A stretch of 64,000 nt of DNA from Geobacillus thermocatenulatus (GCF_002217655.1 NZ_NEWK01000002.1:1777650-1841649), one strand, 5' to 3'. Shown: positions 8,568 to 18,239, numbered from the stretch's first letter. A program made the numbers and translations. The notes: a model not told the origin generated them from the letters alone.

Positions 8568-10466
8568 TTACTCCTCTTTCTTTTGGATGTTGATCTTCAC
8601 ATCGCCGTCGCTTTTGCCGGCCTCCTCGCGCCCGTTCCGGTCTTTGGGCAGCGTGCCATGTTCGAACAAATGTTTAATTTGCTCCGCATCGAGCGTCTCG
8701 ACTTCTAACAGCGTGTTGGCGATCAAATCCAATTTGTCGCGATGTTGGGTCAAAATTTGTTTCGCTTTTTCATAGCACTCTTTAATGATGCGCTGAATCT
8801 CTAAGTCAATTTCATAGGCGATTTTGTCGCTGTAGTTTTGCTCGTTGTGCAAGTCACGTCCTAAAAACACTTGCCCGCTCGGTTGGCCGAATTGAAGCGG
8901 ACCAAGCTTTTCGCTCATGCCAAACTCCGTCACCATCCGGCGCGCGATGTTTGTCGCCCGCTGAAAATCGTTATGAGCCCCTGTACTCACTTCATTGAAC
9001 ACGATTTCCTCGGCGACGCGCCCGCCGAGCAGTCCGGTGATTTTATCCATCAGTTCGGCTTTCGTCATAAAGTAGCGGTCTTCTTTCGGCAGCATGACCG
9101 CATAGCCTCCGGCTTGGCCGCGCGGCACAATCGTCACTTTATGCACCATTTCCGCATCGGCGAGCACCATGCCGATGACCGTATGCCCCGCCTCATGGAA
9201 CGCCACAATGCGCCGCTCTTTTTCCGAGATGACGCGGCTTTTTTTCGCCGGTCCGGCAATCACCCGGTCCGTCGCCTCATCGATGTCGCTCATATCAATT
9301 TTCTTTTTGTTGCGGCGCGCTGCAACGAGCGCCGCCTCATTCAGCAAGTTTTCCAAGTCGGCGCCGGAAAATCCAGGCGTCCGCATCGCGATCGTCTTCA
9401 AGTCAACCGATTCATCGAGCGGCTTGTTGCGGGCATGCACGCGCAACACCGCTTCGCGCCCTTTGACGTCCGGGCGGTCGACGGTAATCTGCCGGTCGAA
9501 GCGACCCGGGCGCAACAGCGCCGGGTCTAAAATGTCCGGCCGGTTGGTGGCCGCGATAATAATGATCCCTTCGTTGCCGTTAAAGCCGTCCATTTCGACA
9601 AGCAGTTGGTTGAGCGTCTGCTCACGCTCGTCATGGCCGCCGCCAAGGCCGGCGCCGCGCTGGCGGCCGACGGCGTCGATCTCATCAATGAAGATGATGC
9701 ACGGGGCATTTTTTTTCGCCGTCTCAAACAAGTCGCGCACCCGCGATGCCCCGACCCCGACGAACATTTCCACGAAATCCGACCCGCTGATCGAGAAAAA
9801 CGGCACGCCCGCTTCTCCGGCAACCGCGCGCGCCAACAGCGTTTTCCCGGTTCCGGGCGGCCCAACGAGCAATACCCCTTTCGGAATGCGGGCGCCAAGT
9901 TCCGCAAACTTGCGCGGATCTTTTAAAAACTCGACGATTTCCACCAACTCTTCCTTTTCCTCATCTGCCCCAGCGACATCGCGGAAGCGGACTTTCCGCT
10001 TGTCATCCGTATACAGCCGCGCCCGGCTTTTGCCGAAATTCATCACCCGGCTGCCGCCGCCCTGTGCCTGGTTCAAAAGGAAGAAGAACAAAATAAAAAT
10101 AATCACAAACGGGATGATGGAAGTGAAAAACGTCACCCATCCGCTCGTTTCGTCCGCTGGCACGACTTCCACCCGCGTCCGCGCCGCTGCCGCATCGATG
10201 CGGTCAAGCACTTTGTCACTGTTCATGACGTAGGTGGAAAAGTACTGCCCTTCGCTATATGTTTTCAACTGGCCTTTGATTTCATATACGCCGCGCTCCG
10301 GCTTAATGGAAAACGACTTGACATCCCCGTTTTCCAGATGAGTGATGAACGCATCGTACGTCATCGGCTCCGTTCGCTGGTTCGTGCCGTTAAAAAAGCT
10401 GACGACGCCGATCACGACGAGGAAAATCAGCAAATAAAAGATGGTATTGCGGAAAATCCGGTTCAT
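8568..10466 (-). CDS. ftsH: ATP-dependent zinc metalloprotease FtsH
   Basis: Membrane-anchored AAA+ protease that degrades membrane and regulatory proteins. Two transmembrane segments (about residues 7-27 and 110-132) flank an extracytoplasmic domain. The AAA module follows with Walker A GPPGTGKT (202-209), Walker B IIFIDE (about 257-262) and the second-region-of-homology RPGRFD (319-324). The zinc site HEAGH is at 424-428. Length 632 is normal and the acidic/basic C-terminal tail is typical for Bacillaceae. The ATG follows GGGAGGAGG. It is flanked by its own promoter and terminator, so it is monocistronic between hpt and coaX. Confidence 0.98.
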   Translation of the reverse strand: MNRIFRNTIFYLLIFLVVIGVVSFFNGTNQRTEPMTYDAFITHLENGDVKSFSIKPERGVYEIKGQLKTYSEGQYFSTYVMNSDKVLDRIDAAAARTRVEVVPADETSGWVTFFTSIIPFVIIFILFFFLLNQAQGGGSRVMNFGKSRARLYTDDKRKVRFRDVAGADEEKEELVEIVEFLKDPRKFAELGARIPKGVLLVGPPGTGKTLLARAVAGEAGVPFFSISGSDFVEMFVGVGASRVRDLFETAKKNAPCIIFIDEIDAVGRQRGAGLGGGHDEREQTLNQLLVEMDGFNGNEGIIIIAATNRPDILDPALLRPGRFDRQITVDRPDVKGREAVLRVHARNKPLDESVDLKTIAMRTPGFSGADLENLLNEAALVAARRNKKKIDMSDIDEATDRVIAGPAKKSRVISEKERRIVAFHEAGHTVIGMVLADAEMVHKVTIVPRGQAGGYAVMLPKEDRYFMTKAELMDKITGLLGGRVAEEIVFNEVSTGAHNDFQRATNIARRMVTEFGMSEKLGPLQFGQPSGQVFLGRDLHNEQNYSDKIAYEIDLEIQRIIKECYEKAKQILTQHRDKLDLIANTLLEVETLDAEQIKHLFEHGTLPKDRNGREEAGKSDGDVKINIQKKEE

Positions 10467-10507
10467 TTCTTGCCTCCTCCCATATGAAACACACTATACT
10501 CAATACT

Positions 10508-10536
10508 ATCATAGAAATTTGTTTCAATACAAACAA
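10508..10536 (-). promoter_or_regulatory. sigma-A promoter of ftsH
   Basis: TTGTTT (10536-10531), 17 bp, TATGAT (10513-10508), located 42 bp upstream of the ftsH ATG in the 94-bp gap after hpt. No CIRCE-like inverted repeat is present, so class I heat-shock control is not indicated. Confidence 0.7.
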
Positions 10537-10560
10537 TTCGGCCGTCGCCCAGCAACCGTT

Positions 10561-11106
10561 CTACTTTTGGTACACTTCCGGCTTTAAGACGCCGATAAAC
10601 GGGAGGTTGCGGTATTTTTCCGCGTAATCGAGCCCATAGCCGACGACGAATTCATCCGGGACGGTAAATCCGGTGTAATCGGCTTGAATGTCCGCCTTCC
10701 GTCCAGACGGCTTGTCAAGAAGCGTGACGATTTTGATCGAATTCGCCTTCCGGTAGCGAAACAAGTCGACCAAATAGCTGAGCGTCAGCCCACTGTCAAT
10801 AATATCCTCAATGATCAAAATATCCCGTCCTTCGACGGAGGTGTTCAAGTCTTTGACGATTTTCACTTCGCCGGATGAAACGGTCGCATTGCCATAGCTT
10901 GATACGTCCATAAAATCCATTTCTAAATATGTATCAATATGTTTGAGCAAGTCGGCCATAAACGGCATCGCCCCTTTGAGGACGCCGACAGCGAGCGGAA
11001 AACGGCCTTCATATTCTTTCGTTAACAAACCGCCGAGTTCTTTGACTTTTGCCTGAATTTCCTCTTCTGTGATCAACACTTTTTGAATATCGTCTTTCAT
11101 CCCCAT
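10561..11106 (-). CDS. hpt: hypoxanthine-guanine phosphoribosyltransferase
   Basis: Salvages hypoxanthine and guanine to IMP and GMP using PRPP. The 181 residues include the PRPP loop in [13 protein letters not shown] and the purine-contacting C-terminal [19 protein letters not shown]. The ATG at 11106 follows AGGAGG by 7 nt, 12 bp beyond the tilS stop; the open frame upstream is the tilS 3' end in another frame. The order tilS-hpt-ftsH is the standard Firmicutes arrangement. Confidence 0.96.
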   Translation of the reverse strand: MGMKDDIQKVLITEEEIQAKVKELGGLLTKEYEGRFPLAVGVLKGAMPFMADLLKHIDTYLEMDFMDVSSYGNATVSSGEVKIVKDLNTSVEGRDILIIEDIIDSGLTLSYLVDLFRYRKANSIKIVTLLDKPSGRKADIQADYTGFTVPDEFVVGYGLDYAEKYRNLPFIGVLKPEVYQK

Positions 11107-11117
11107 CTTTTTTCCTC

Positions 11118-12512
11118 CTAGCTGTTCATCGCCTGATAGTGCAGCAAAATATAGCGAGCTTGCCCACGGTGTTGCGCTTCCAAAGCCGATTTTTTCAAGC
11201 CAGGCACCCAAAGGATGCGACCGTCGGCATCTTCGACAATCGGCCAGCGATCCCTTTCCATCCGCGGAATTTTTGCTTCAATGAAAATTTCTTTCAATTT
11301 TTTCGTGCCTCCCGTCCCCTTGAGCACCATCCGGTCGCCGCGCCGACGCGTCCGCACGCGAAGCGGCAAGGAGACGGAAGCAGGATCCACGACGAACCAA
11401 TCATTCCCGGCCTGCTTTCTTGGATAGTGTTCCCCAAATTCACTGATGATTGCATAGCCATTTGGGAGGGGCAATAGCGCCGGAACCGGCAGTTCAAACC
11501 AATAGCCTTTCTCGCCGCTTTCTGCGTCAAACGTAAACAAACAGCGGTCGTACGAGCGAATCACTTTGAGCCCTTTTGGTAAATCGATCATTCCGGAAGG
11601 GCGGCCGCGCTCACAAAGCATCAGTATATGGCCGATATGTACGGAAGTCAATGTCGGCGGAATGCCGCCATAAAGACGGAGAAGCAACAGCTGCAGCACC
11701 CGGCGCTGCAGCGGTCGCGGCAGCGCCAAAAAAGGTCCGATGGAAAGCGCCGCATCGCGATGTTGTTTTTCCATTACTTTATTCAGCGCGTCCGCGGCTA
11801 ATTCCTCCAAAAATTGCTCATCTTCCGCCATCATTTCGCTGTATTGCTGAAACCGCTCGTGCAAGCGCGGATTTTCCTGCCGCAGCAACGGGACAATATG
11901 ATGGCGGAACCGGTTGCGCGTATAATCGTCTTTTTCATTGCTCGGATCGCGGCGTGGAGACAGCCCCATCTGCCGGCAATACGCTTCAATCTCCGCCCGG
12001 CTGACAGCCAAAAACGGACGGATGAGATAGCCGACGTGAAACGGCCGTTTGACGGGGATACCAGCGTATCCTTTGCTTGTGCTGCCGCGCACAAGCCGCA
12101 TTAAAATCGTCTCGACTTGATCGTCGCCATGATGGCCTACGGCGACGTACCCCGCTTGATGCTTTTCCATCAGTTCGGCAAAAAAGCGGTAGCGGCAGAT
12201 CCGCGCCGCCTCTTGGGCGCCGAGACCTGCGCTGCGCTGAAAGGACGGGACGTCGATTTGCGCAGTCTCACATAAAATACGGCGCTCCACGCAAAAACGT
12301 TTCACAAACTCCATCTCTTCTTCTGACTCCCGCCCACGAAACATATGGTCAACATGGGCCGCTATGACCTGAAGCTTCCATTCGTCGCGCAGCGACAAAA
12401 AAACGTGCAGCAACGCAAGCGAATCCGGGCCTCCCGAGACGCCAACGATGACGGCCGCTCCTTCTGAAAGCAGTTGATGCCTGTGGATAAAGGCGCGCAC
12501 TTTGTCGATCAT
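11118..12512 (-). CDS. tilS: tRNA(Ile)-lysidine synthase
   Basis: Attaches lysine to C34 of the CAU-anticodon tRNA-Ile, switching it from Met to Ile decoding; essential. The PP-loop ATP site [14 protein letters not shown] lies near residue 25-38, and the C-terminal domain has a lysidine-synthetase C-terminal fold ending in the [15 protein letters not shown] region. The ATG at 12512 gives 464 residues. A TTGAGA-N17-TACGAT promoter lies just upstream, so tilS probably begins the tilS-hpt transcript. Confidence 0.96.
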   Translation of the reverse strand: MIDKVRAFIHRHQLLSEGAAVIVGVSGGPDSLALLHVFLSLRDEWKLQVIAAHVDHMFRGRESEEEMEFVKRFCVERRILCETAQIDVPSFQRSAGLGAQEAARICRYRFFAELMEKHQAGYVAVGHHGDDQVETILMRLVRGSTSKGYAGIPVKRPFHVGYLIRPFLAVSRAEIEAYCRQMGLSPRRDPSNEKDDYTRNRFRHHIVPLLRQENPRLHERFQQYSEMMAEDEQFLEELAADALNKVMEKQHRDAALSIGPFLALPRPLQRRVLQLLLLRLYGGIPPTLTSVHIGHILMLCERGRPSGMIDLPKGLKVIRSYDRCLFTFDAESGEKGYWFELPVPALLPLPNGYAIISEFGEHYPRKQAGNDWFVVDPASVSLPLRVRTRRRGDRMVLKGTGGTKKLKEIFIEAKIPRMERDRWPIVEDADGRILWVPGLKKSALEAQHRGQARYILLHYQAMNS

Positions 12513-12545
12513 CCAAGCCAACCTCTTTGCATTTCTTTCAGCTTC

Positions 12546-12574
12546 ATCGTAACACGTCCGCCCTGTTTTCTCAA
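12546..12574 (-). promoter_or_regulatory. sigma-A promoter of tilS-hpt
   Basis: TTGAGA (12574-12569), 17 bp, TACGAT (12551-12546), 34 bp before the tilS start and just downstream of the yabT stop. Confidence 0.7.
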
Positions 12575-12579
12575 AACAA

Positions 12580-13554
12580 TTACATCGCCAGCTGCCAATA
12601 TATATAAAAGGCATAGGCGCCCAGCAATGCAGCGGCGATGACCACCGTTTCGACAATCCCTCTCGCTTGGCGGCGCCGTTTCACCTGCCGCCCCGACCGA
12701 CGGCTTGGCACTGCCTTTCTTTCGTTTTCCGCCGATGTATGGCAGGAAGAGGCGGCCAATAAGTCGCGACGCATATCGGCCGCCTTTCGATATCGGCCGT
12801 CAAGCGCCTTTTGAAGCACCTCCTTGTATCGGGTTAAAAAGCGGTCCGTTTCGATGATGGACAACAGCTGCGCCCGACCGTCACCCTTTTTCTCAATCGG
12901 CCCCGGGCAGCAAGAAGAAATCATCACCATCGCCGCCGCAAACAAGTCGTAAGATGGCTCCGCTTTGCGCGATCCAAGCCCCCAATAGCCGCGGTCATAC
13001 AGCTCAGTAAACTCTTTTACCGCCCTTCCTTGCAGCGTCGCCCCGCCCACATCAAGCAACCGAACCGACGGCGGCGACCCGGTAACGATCAAATTGTCCG
13101 GCTTTAAATCCCCAAATACCCATCCTTCTTGATGAAGCCGATCAAGCACCGACAACAGTTGCATTACGAGCACGGGCGCCCATTCTTTTCCACGGCGGCG
13201 GATGAAAGCAGCGAAATTCTCCCCTTCAATATACTCCATCACATAAAACGGGATCGTCTCCCGCGCAAACGGGCTTTGCCAGTCATCGGCTTCCAGCAAA
13301 GAAGGCCCGAGGGCGGCTCCCTGGACCTTAGCAAAACGGCGCAATATATTCATTTCCGATGCCAATGACGCATAGTCATCGCTCAACTTGACGGCGACGC
13401 GAGTCCGGCCGTTCTCCGCCAAATAGACGACGCCGTTCGCTCCGTTGCCAAGCCGCCGCAGCAGCCGGTAGGAACGGCCGTGCCATTTCCCAGTGATGAC
13501 CGTACCAGGCGGCAAATTACAAAGACGATTCTTCGATGTATGGCTCATCGCCAT
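12580..13554 (-). CDS. yabT: sporulation serine/threonine kinase YabT, membrane-anchored
   Basis: Hanks-type protein kinase with a single C-terminal transmembrane helix (about residues 300-320). The kinase core has GNGANGVVYLAE (P-loop), VAVKLSDD (ATP lysine) and a catalytic loop reading FGDLKPDNLIV, so the usual HRD is GD. The magnesium motif reads LLDVGGATL (DVG in place of DFG); B. subtilis YabT has the same substitutions, so they do not mean it is dead. B. subtilis YabT is a forespore kinase activated by DNA, acting on RecA. It overlaps the yabS end by 38 bp when started at 13554; an ATG two codons in is also possible. Confidence 0.9.
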   Translation of the reverse strand: MAMSHTSKNRLCNLPPGTVITGKWHGRSYRLLRRLGNGANGVVYLAENGRTRVAVKLSDDYASLASEMNILRRFAKVQGAALGPSLLEADDWQSPFARETIPFYVMEYIEGENFAAFIRRRGKEWAPVLVMQLLSVLDRLHQEGWVFGDLKPDNLIVTGSPPSVRLLDVGGATLQGRAVKEFTELYDRGYWGLGSRKAEPSYDLFAAAMVMISSCCPGPIEKKGDGRAQLLSIIETDRFLTRYKEVLQKALDGRYRKAADMRRDLLAASSCHTSAENERKAVPSRRSGRQVKRRRQARGIVETVVIAAALLGAYAFYIYWQLAM

Positions 13555-14257
13555 CGCCGATCCAGCTCCTTAACGACCGTTTACGCTCAAAATAGGCGAT
13601 TGCCTCACGCAACGCTGGTCCGGTCGGCGTCAGCCCGCCCGACGCCAATTTCGGAAAGATGGTGGACAACTCTTCAATCCTTGGCGTCCAGTCGATCATT
13701 TTTTCGGCGTGCGCCCGTTTTCCCGGGAAGATGAACACCGAAAAGCGGTTTTCGCCCATGCGCGCATTTAAGCTGAGCGATAAATCGAGGAGCGCCTCTT
13801 TGACGGTTGGCAATTTTGTTTTCATGCTCCCGCTCGTATCGATCAAAATGAGCACATCAAGGGCCACCGTTTCCCCAAGTTCATCGACGACTTCCATCAC
13901 TTGGCCGCGCTTGTCCGGCGGCAAGTCCTCAAGCGAAACGTCAGAACCAAAGATTTGTTTCAACTCTCGATTGACGAGCCCTTGCAACGTCTGAGTCATC
14001 GCTTGGCGCGTCACCATTTGCACCGTTTGCGACAGCTGTTTTGCGTACACGACTTGGCTCATCCCGCCGCCAGCCGCGGCGATCGCTTCAATTTCCCGCC
14101 GTCCGTTTTCATCCATCGCACCTCGGTCCAAGATGCCGATCACGTTCACCGTAATGCCTTGCTCACGGGCTAGCGCCGCCATGGCGGCTGGATCCTCACC
14201 ATGGTTGGAGCAGCCATCGGTAATGAGCAAAATTTGCCGCAACGTTCCCTTTCGCAC
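13517..14257 (-). CDS. yabS: von Willebrand factor A-domain protein YabS
   Basis: A 246-residue cytoplasmic protein with a central vWA domain and the MIDAS metal site ILIDTSGSMK; the N-terminal part has ILLITDGCSNHGEDP. The function is unknown beyond sporulation expression. The start is a GTG at 14257 behind AAGGAGG (9 nt); it gives the same 246-residue length and N-terminus (MRKGxLRQILLITDGCSN) as B. subtilis YabS. The partner yabT overlaps its 3' end, suggesting coupled synthesis of a metal-binding adaptor and a kinase. Confidence 0.9.
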   Translation of the reverse strand: MRKGTLRQILLITDGCSNHGEDPAAMAALAREQGITVNVIGILDRGAMDENGRREIEAIAAAGGGMSQVVYAKQLSQTVQMVTRQAMTQTLQGLVNRELKQIFGSDVSLEDLPPDKRGQVMEVVDELGETVALDVLILIDTSGSMKTKLPTVKEALLDLSLSLNARMGENRFSVFIFPGKRAHAEKMIDWTPRIEELSTIFPKLASGGLTPTGPALREAIAYFERKRSLRSWIGDGDEPYIEESSL

Positions 14258-14287
14258 GTTCGTTCCCCTCCTTGGCGAATGTATTAT

Positions 14288-14317
14288 CATCATCGCCGCA
14301 GGGGAACGTTTTTATAC
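14288..14317 (-). promoter_or_regulatory. sigma-F-like promoter of yabS-yabT
   Basis: GTATA (14317-14313), 15 bp, then GGCGATGATG (14297-14288) on the minus strand. The -35 is perfect against GYWTA; the -10 matches GGNNANANTW except at two positions. The distance to the yabS GTG is 30 bp. This agrees with forespore expression known for B. subtilis yabT. Confidence 0.5.
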
Positions 14318-14322
14318 GCTAG

Positions 14323-16803
14323 CTATTGCGCCTTTTTCATATACATGTATGCCGGAATCGTCGCCCATTTCGGCGTATTGTGCCGAACTTTGGCGACAAC
14401 GACGGTCATATCGTCTTCAATCTCGCCGCCGCATTGGCGGATCACTTCTTCCATGATCAAATCGGCGACTTCCTGCGGGTCGTTCGTCTTTAATTCTTGA
14501 ATTTTCCGCTTCATCCAAACATCATGGTTTTCAACGTTCATCGGCCCTTCAAACACACCATCGCTCATCATAATGAGCAAGTCGCCCGATTTCAGCTGCT
14601 CGGTGACAACGTCAAATTCGACTTCTTTAATGATGCCCATCGGCAAGTTGCTCGCTTCCACTTTCATCACCTTGTCACCGCGCTTAATAAAGCTTGGCGT
14701 CGATCCGATTTTCAAAAACTTCGTCGCCGCGTTTTGCAAGTCGATGATGGCCAAATCCAGTGTCGCATACATGTCTTCTGTCGTCCGCAATGCCAAAATC
14801 GAATTGATCGATTTGATGGCAATCGACTCGTCCATTCCCGTCTGCAAAATCTTTTGCAACAGGCGCAGCGTCTCGCGGCTTTCGTCATGCGCCCGCTCCC
14901 CATTGCCCATGCCATCGCTGATGGCAACGGCGTACTTGCCGGTAGCAAGTTCAATCGTTGCATAACTGTCGCCAGAAATGAACCCCCCTCCTTTGGCGGC
15001 AAACGCGACGCCCGTTTCGACGACGAACGCTTTCGTGGAGCCGAAGGCGACGCGGCAGTAGCCGTTCGGGTAGGCGGCGCATTCTTCGCGCTTGACAACG
15101 ATCGTCTCTCCTAAAATATCTGACAGCATCGGCGCGATCAGTTTTTCGCACTCACCCCGCCCTTCGCAGTAAGGAATGCTCATTTCAATATCGATATTTC
15201 CTTTTTCCAAACTGTAAATGTCGACATGGCCCACTTCGATGCCAAACTCTTGCAGCGCACGGTAAATTTGTTCTTCCTGCAAATAATGGTTTTCCTGTTC
15301 TTTCTGCATTTCTTTGGCGAAATCGTCCATCACTTGGGAAACGCCCAACAGCTGTTCAGCGACAAGCTTCCGGCTTTCGTGGATTTGCCGTTTGAGCTTG
15401 CGGTTTGCTTGATAAGCGACCATCTCTTTTTCAATCGCGTCGACGACTTTGCCGGCCTTGACGCAATACCGCTCCCACTCGCGCAGCAACTGATGGTTTT
15501 GCGACAATGTTTTTTCGTCCGCCTCGCCCATCATTTGCTTCATGTACGCATAGGTGGTACGAAAGTTGTCCGCCCAGCATTGCGTCTTCTTAAAGCACGT
15601 TTGGCACGTTTTTTCCGTGATGTCGCTCAAAAAATAGTCGACTTCACGGTCGCTGTATTCATTGGCATCCGGAAGCGGTTCGGGCGAAAAGCTTTCCGCC
15701 AGCGCCTGAAAGACGTTGGAAAACTGCGAGACGCGTTGCACCGTCATATCGCGGATTTTCCGGACGTATTGTTGTTGCTCATGGATATATTCTGCCGTGC
15801 CGGGAATGTATTTGGCGATTTTCTCCGTCAGTGAACGGGATGTACCAAAAAACAGCATCATAGCGATGCTGGATTCAAGCAGCGTCGGCACAAGCTCACT
15901 CTTCCCTTCGCCGTATAAACCAAGCAACAGCGTCGCGACGAGGAGGCCGAACGCCACCCCAAGTTTTTTCCCTTCCCTCAGCAACCCGCCAAGCAGCCCG
16001 GCGAAAGCAAGCAAACTCATTTCCGACAAGTTGCCGACATTTGCCAAACTCAGTACAAGCCCGGTGACAACGCCGACGGTGGAGCCGGTCGCCGCCCCGG
16101 CGACAAACGCGAACAACAAAACGAGGTAGCGCGACATCACATGCTCAAGCGACAAACCGTACACAGCCCAGCCGATCATCCCGGTCAACATCGAGGCGAG
16201 CAAAATGATCAACGAAATGATCTCTTCCGCTCGCAACGCATGTTTATGCTTCTGCACGGTCAACAACGGGATGCTTTGCATAAAAATCAAGGTCAATACA
16301 AGCGACAGCCCGGCTTCGACGACCGCCATGGCGGCGCCGTAGACCGATCGCTCTCCGAGCCAATAATAGGAGATCAGCCATTTGGCGGAAAGAGACAGCA
16401 CAAACACAACCAATGGAACGATTTTCAGTGACTCACTGATCACCCTCCGCACCCATCCGTAAATAAAGAGAAAGCCAAAAATGGAAACGCCGACAAACAG
16501 CGCCACATCAAGCGACAGCGTCAAAGCACCGGCCAACAGCGAGATCAACGCAAAAGCGGCCTTATCGCGGCGCAGCATATAGACCGAAACGAAAAATGGC
16601 AAAGCGAACGGGGTCAGCTTCGATAAAATCAATGCTCGTCCAAGCAAAAAGCCGACAAGAAGAAGCAAAAAGCCTTGATGGATGAACAGATGACCAAGGC
16701 GCAGCTTCACATGGCGCATCCAGCGCGACACCGTTGCTTGCGTGTCATGAATCGGCACTTCCGAAATGCTGCGGCGCACCGTCCCTCTTTCTACTCTTTC
16801 CAT
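14323..16803 (-). CDS. spoIIE: stage II sporulation protein E, PP2C-type phosphatase
   Basis: Dephosphorylates SpoIIAA-P at the polar septum to switch on sigma-F, and interacts with FtsZ. The 826 residues comprise about ten N-terminal transmembrane helices (residues about 30-330), a central FtsZ-linked regulatory region with a cysteine cluster (TCQTCFKKTQCW), and a C-terminal PP2C domain. The PP2C metal aspartates are in AISDGMGNGERA and LIMMSDGVFEGP. The ATG follows AGGAGAGG. It is preceded by tRNA-Glu and followed by yabS, as in B. subtilis. Confidence 0.98.
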   Translation of the reverse strand: MERVERGTVRRSISEVPIHDTQATVSRWMRHVKLRLGHLFIHQGFLLLLVGFLLGRALILSKLTPFALPFFVSVYMLRRDKAAFALISLLAGALTLSLDVALFVGVSIFGFLFIYGWVRRVISESLKIVPLVVFVLSLSAKWLISYYWLGERSVYGAAMAVVEAGLSLVLTLIFMQSIPLLTVQKHKHALRAEEIISLIILLASMLTGMIGWAVYGLSLEHVMSRYLVLLFAFVAGAATGSTVGVVTGLVLSLANVGNLSEMSLLAFAGLLGGLLREGKKLGVAFGLLVATLLLGLYGEGKSELVPTLLESSIAMMLFFGTSRSLTEKIAKYIPGTAEYIHEQQQYVRKIRDMTVQRVSQFSNVFQALAESFSPEPLPDANEYSDREVDYFLSDITEKTCQTCFKKTQCWADNFRTTYAYMKQMMGEADEKTLSQNHQLLREWERYCVKAGKVVDAIEKEMVAYQANRKLKRQIHESRKLVAEQLLGVSQVMDDFAKEMQKEQENHYLQEEQIYRALQEFGIEVGHVDIYSLEKGNIDIEMSIPYCEGRGECEKLIAPMLSDILGETIVVKREECAAYPNGYCRVAFGSTKAFVVETGVAFAAKGGGFISGDSYATIELATGKYAVAISDGMGNGERAHDESRETLRLLQKILQTGMDESIAIKSINSILALRTTEDMYATLDLAIIDLQNAATKFLKIGSTPSFIKRGDKVMKVEASNLPMGIIKEVEFDVVTEQLKSGDLLIMMSDGVFEGPMNVENHDVWMKRKIQELKTNDPQEVADLIMEEVIRQCGGEIEDDMTVVVAKVRHNTPKWATIPAYMYMKKAQ

Positions 16804-16838
16804 TCCCGATCCTCTCCTTTACCTTTCTATTACCCCCT

Positions 16839-16871
16839 ATTATATCGCTCGAATTGTCAGAAATTTGTCAA
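16839..16871 (-). promoter_or_regulatory. spoIIE promoter with 21-bp spacer
   Basis: Perfect TTGACA (16871-16866) and perfect TATAAT (16844-16839) are separated by 21 rather than 17 bp. This is the arrangement described for the Spo0A-activated sigma-A promoter of B. subtilis spoIIE, in which Spo0A compensates for the spacing. 0A-like heptamers lie upstream. Confidence 0.85.
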
Positions 16872-16896
16872 AACCACAGAGAAAAATCAAAAATCG

Positions 16897-16903
16897 TTCG
16901 ACG
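16897..16903 (-). promoter_or_regulatory. Spo0A box-like heptamer upstream of spoIIE
   Basis: CGTCGAA on the minus strand matches the TGNCGAA 0A box at six of seven positions and lies 26 bp upstream of the spoIIE -35. TGACAAA overlapping the -35 is a second one-mismatch copy. Confidence 0.5.
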
Positions 16904-17000
16904 TTTTCCACGGCAAAACGCGGTCAACGGGCTTGTTCCGACAGAAAGAGACAAAAAAGAAAAACGAGCACGTCGCTTGATGGCGCATGCTCGTTTGCGA

Positions 17001-17072
17001 TGACCCGTACGGGATTCGAACCCGTGTTACCGCCGTGAAAGGGCGGTGTCTTAACCACTTGACCAACGGGCC
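17001..17072 (-). tRNA. tRNA-Glu (anticodon TTC)
   Basis: A 72-nt cloverleaf on the minus strand beginning GGCCCGTTGG. The anticodon stem CCGCC/GGCGG closes CTTTCAC with anticodon TTC. The T arm reads CGGGTTCGAATCCCG. CCA is not encoded. It sits 15 bp after tRNA-Met in a two-gene unit between yabR and spoIIE, as at the B. subtilis trnSL locus. Confidence 0.97.
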
Positions 17073-17087
17073 ATGTTTGATTGTTGG

Positions 17088-17161
17088 TGGCGGTGGAGGG
17101 GATCGAACCCCCGACCTCACGGGTATGAACCGTACGCTCTAGCCAGCTGAGCTACACCGCC
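17088..17161 (-). tRNA. tRNA-Met, elongator type (anticodon CAT)
   Basis: A 74-nt cloverleaf on the minus strand, GGCGGTGTAGCTCAGCTGG at the 5' end, anticodon loop TTCATAC and T arm GGGGGTTCGATCCCC. The normal first base pair (G1-C72) and the D arm argue against initiator tRNA. No CCA is encoded. A consensus promoter ends 18 bp upstream. Confidence 0.95.
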
Positions 17162-17178
17162 GTGTGACAACAGTTTAT

Positions 17179-17207
17179 ATCATAACGGAGGAGATGACGA
17201 TTGTCAA
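17179..17207 (-). promoter_or_regulatory. strong sigma-A promoter of the tRNA-Met/tRNA-Glu unit
   Basis: TTGACA (17207-17202), 17 bp, TATGAT (17184-17179), ending 17 bp before the mature tRNA-Met 5' end. It lies downstream of the yabR terminator, so the tRNAs are transcribed independently. Confidence 0.88.
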
Positions 17208-17263
17208 TACATATAGGCGGAAAATGCAGAGGGGAAATATATCCTCTTATTCCATACAGAAAC

Positions 17264-17290
17264 AAAAAAGCATCCATCGCGACGGATGCT
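17264..17290 (-). terminator. Rho-independent terminator after yabR
   Basis: Stem AGCATCC/GGATGCT with an 8-nt loop, followed by TTTTTTG on the minus strand, about 45 bp after the yabR stop. Confidence 0.85.
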
Positions 17291-17334
17291 TGTTTTCTCA
17301 TTTGTCATCCTTCAAACAATCTTTCAGCAGCAAG

Positions 17335-17733
17335 TTACCCTCGTCTCGCTCCACGACCTCCCCGCTTCGACTCCGTATGACGGCGCAGCGATGCCAATCG
17401 GTCTTCACTCTCTTTTAAAAATCGGCTGATTTTTTGTTCTAAGCTGTCCGCCGCGGAGCGGTCGTTTGTCCGATGGCGCGGCCGCTGCGAAGAAGGCGTG
17501 TCTTTTGCTTTGCGAATGGACAGGCCGATTTTTCCATCTTGACCGACGTTGATGACTTTGACATACACCATATCGCCGACTTTCAGATGATCGTGGATGT
17601 CTTTGACATAGTTATCGGCTACCTCGCTAATATGAACGAGTCCTGTGACCCCCTCCGGCAGCTCCACAAACGCCCCAAATTTCGTAATGCCCGTGACCTT
17701 GCCTTGTAACTTGCTGCCTACTTCAATCGACAT
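17335..17733 (-). CDS. yabR: S1 RNA-binding domain protein YabR
   Basis: A 132-residue protein with one S1 domain (residues about 5-75, LQGKVTGITKFGAFVELPEG, GLVHISEVAD, GKIGLSIRKA) and a basic, arginine-rich tail. It resembles polynucleotide phosphorylase S1 domains and general stress protein 13. A role in RNA binding is inferred; the cellular task of B. subtilis YabR is not settled. The ATG at 17733 is preceded by AAGGAGGAG. It follows divIC and ends at a terminator before the tRNA pair. Confidence 0.92.
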   Translation of the reverse strand: MSIEVGSKLQGKVTGITKFGAFVELPEGVTGLVHISEVADNYVKDIHDHLKVGDMVYVKVINVGQDGKIGLSIRKAKDTPSSQRPRHRTNDRSAADSLEQKISRFLKESEDRLASLRRHTESKRGGRGARRG

Positions 17734-17851
17734 AAAAAAAGTGCTCCTCCTTAAAACGCTTTAAAGATGGTGTTTTTTTTATTATAGCGAATGAAAAAAA
17801 TGCGTGTCAATATGACGAATGCCCATAGAAAACGGGCATTCGCAGGCAAAA

Positions 17852-18223
17852 TTATTTTTCCGGCAAGACGAAAATAATTTCTCCATCTTTCGATAAGTAA
17901 TATTTTTTCCGCGCCAGCTCGGCGATATAGTCATCATCATGCAACTTTTTTATTTCCTCTTTCAGTTGCTTTTCCTTCCGTTCAAGCTCCACAAGCTGCT
18001 CTTTCAGCTTTTGCTGTTCCGCCGTTTTGGCATCGATCGCCTTCGCTTGCGAGTGCAAGGTGTAGACAAGAGCGGAGGCGAACATCGCAAACAACAACGA
18101 CCAGACAACCAAACGGACAGCGACAGCCCGCCGTCTTCTCGCCGCCTTCTGCTTTTTCTCTTCATGCTCAGCTATGTACGTCGACGACAGCTTCGTCACA
18201 TTCGTTCTCCGGGGCACGTTCAT
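17852..18223 (-). CDS. divIC: cell division protein DivIC (FtsB-like)
   Basis: Bitopic septum protein that forms a complex with DivIB and FtsL. The 123 residues show a basic cytoplasmic N-terminus, one transmembrane helix (about 35-56) and an extracellular coiled coil rich in K/E/L (about 65-105) ending in a short conserved tail. The ATG at 18223, after AGAGGTG, is chosen over the frame opening at 18259 because it clears the yabQ stop and matches the family length. It is last of the yabP-yabQ-divIC run. Confidence 0.94.
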   Translation of the reverse strand: MNVPRRTNVTKLSSTYIAEHEEKKQKAARRRRAVAVRLVVWSLLFAMFASALVYTLHSQAKAIDAKTAEQQKLKEQLVELERKEKQLKEEIKKLHDDDYIAELARKKYYLSKDGEIIFVLPEK

Positions 18224-18239
18224 CGCGTTTACACCTCTT

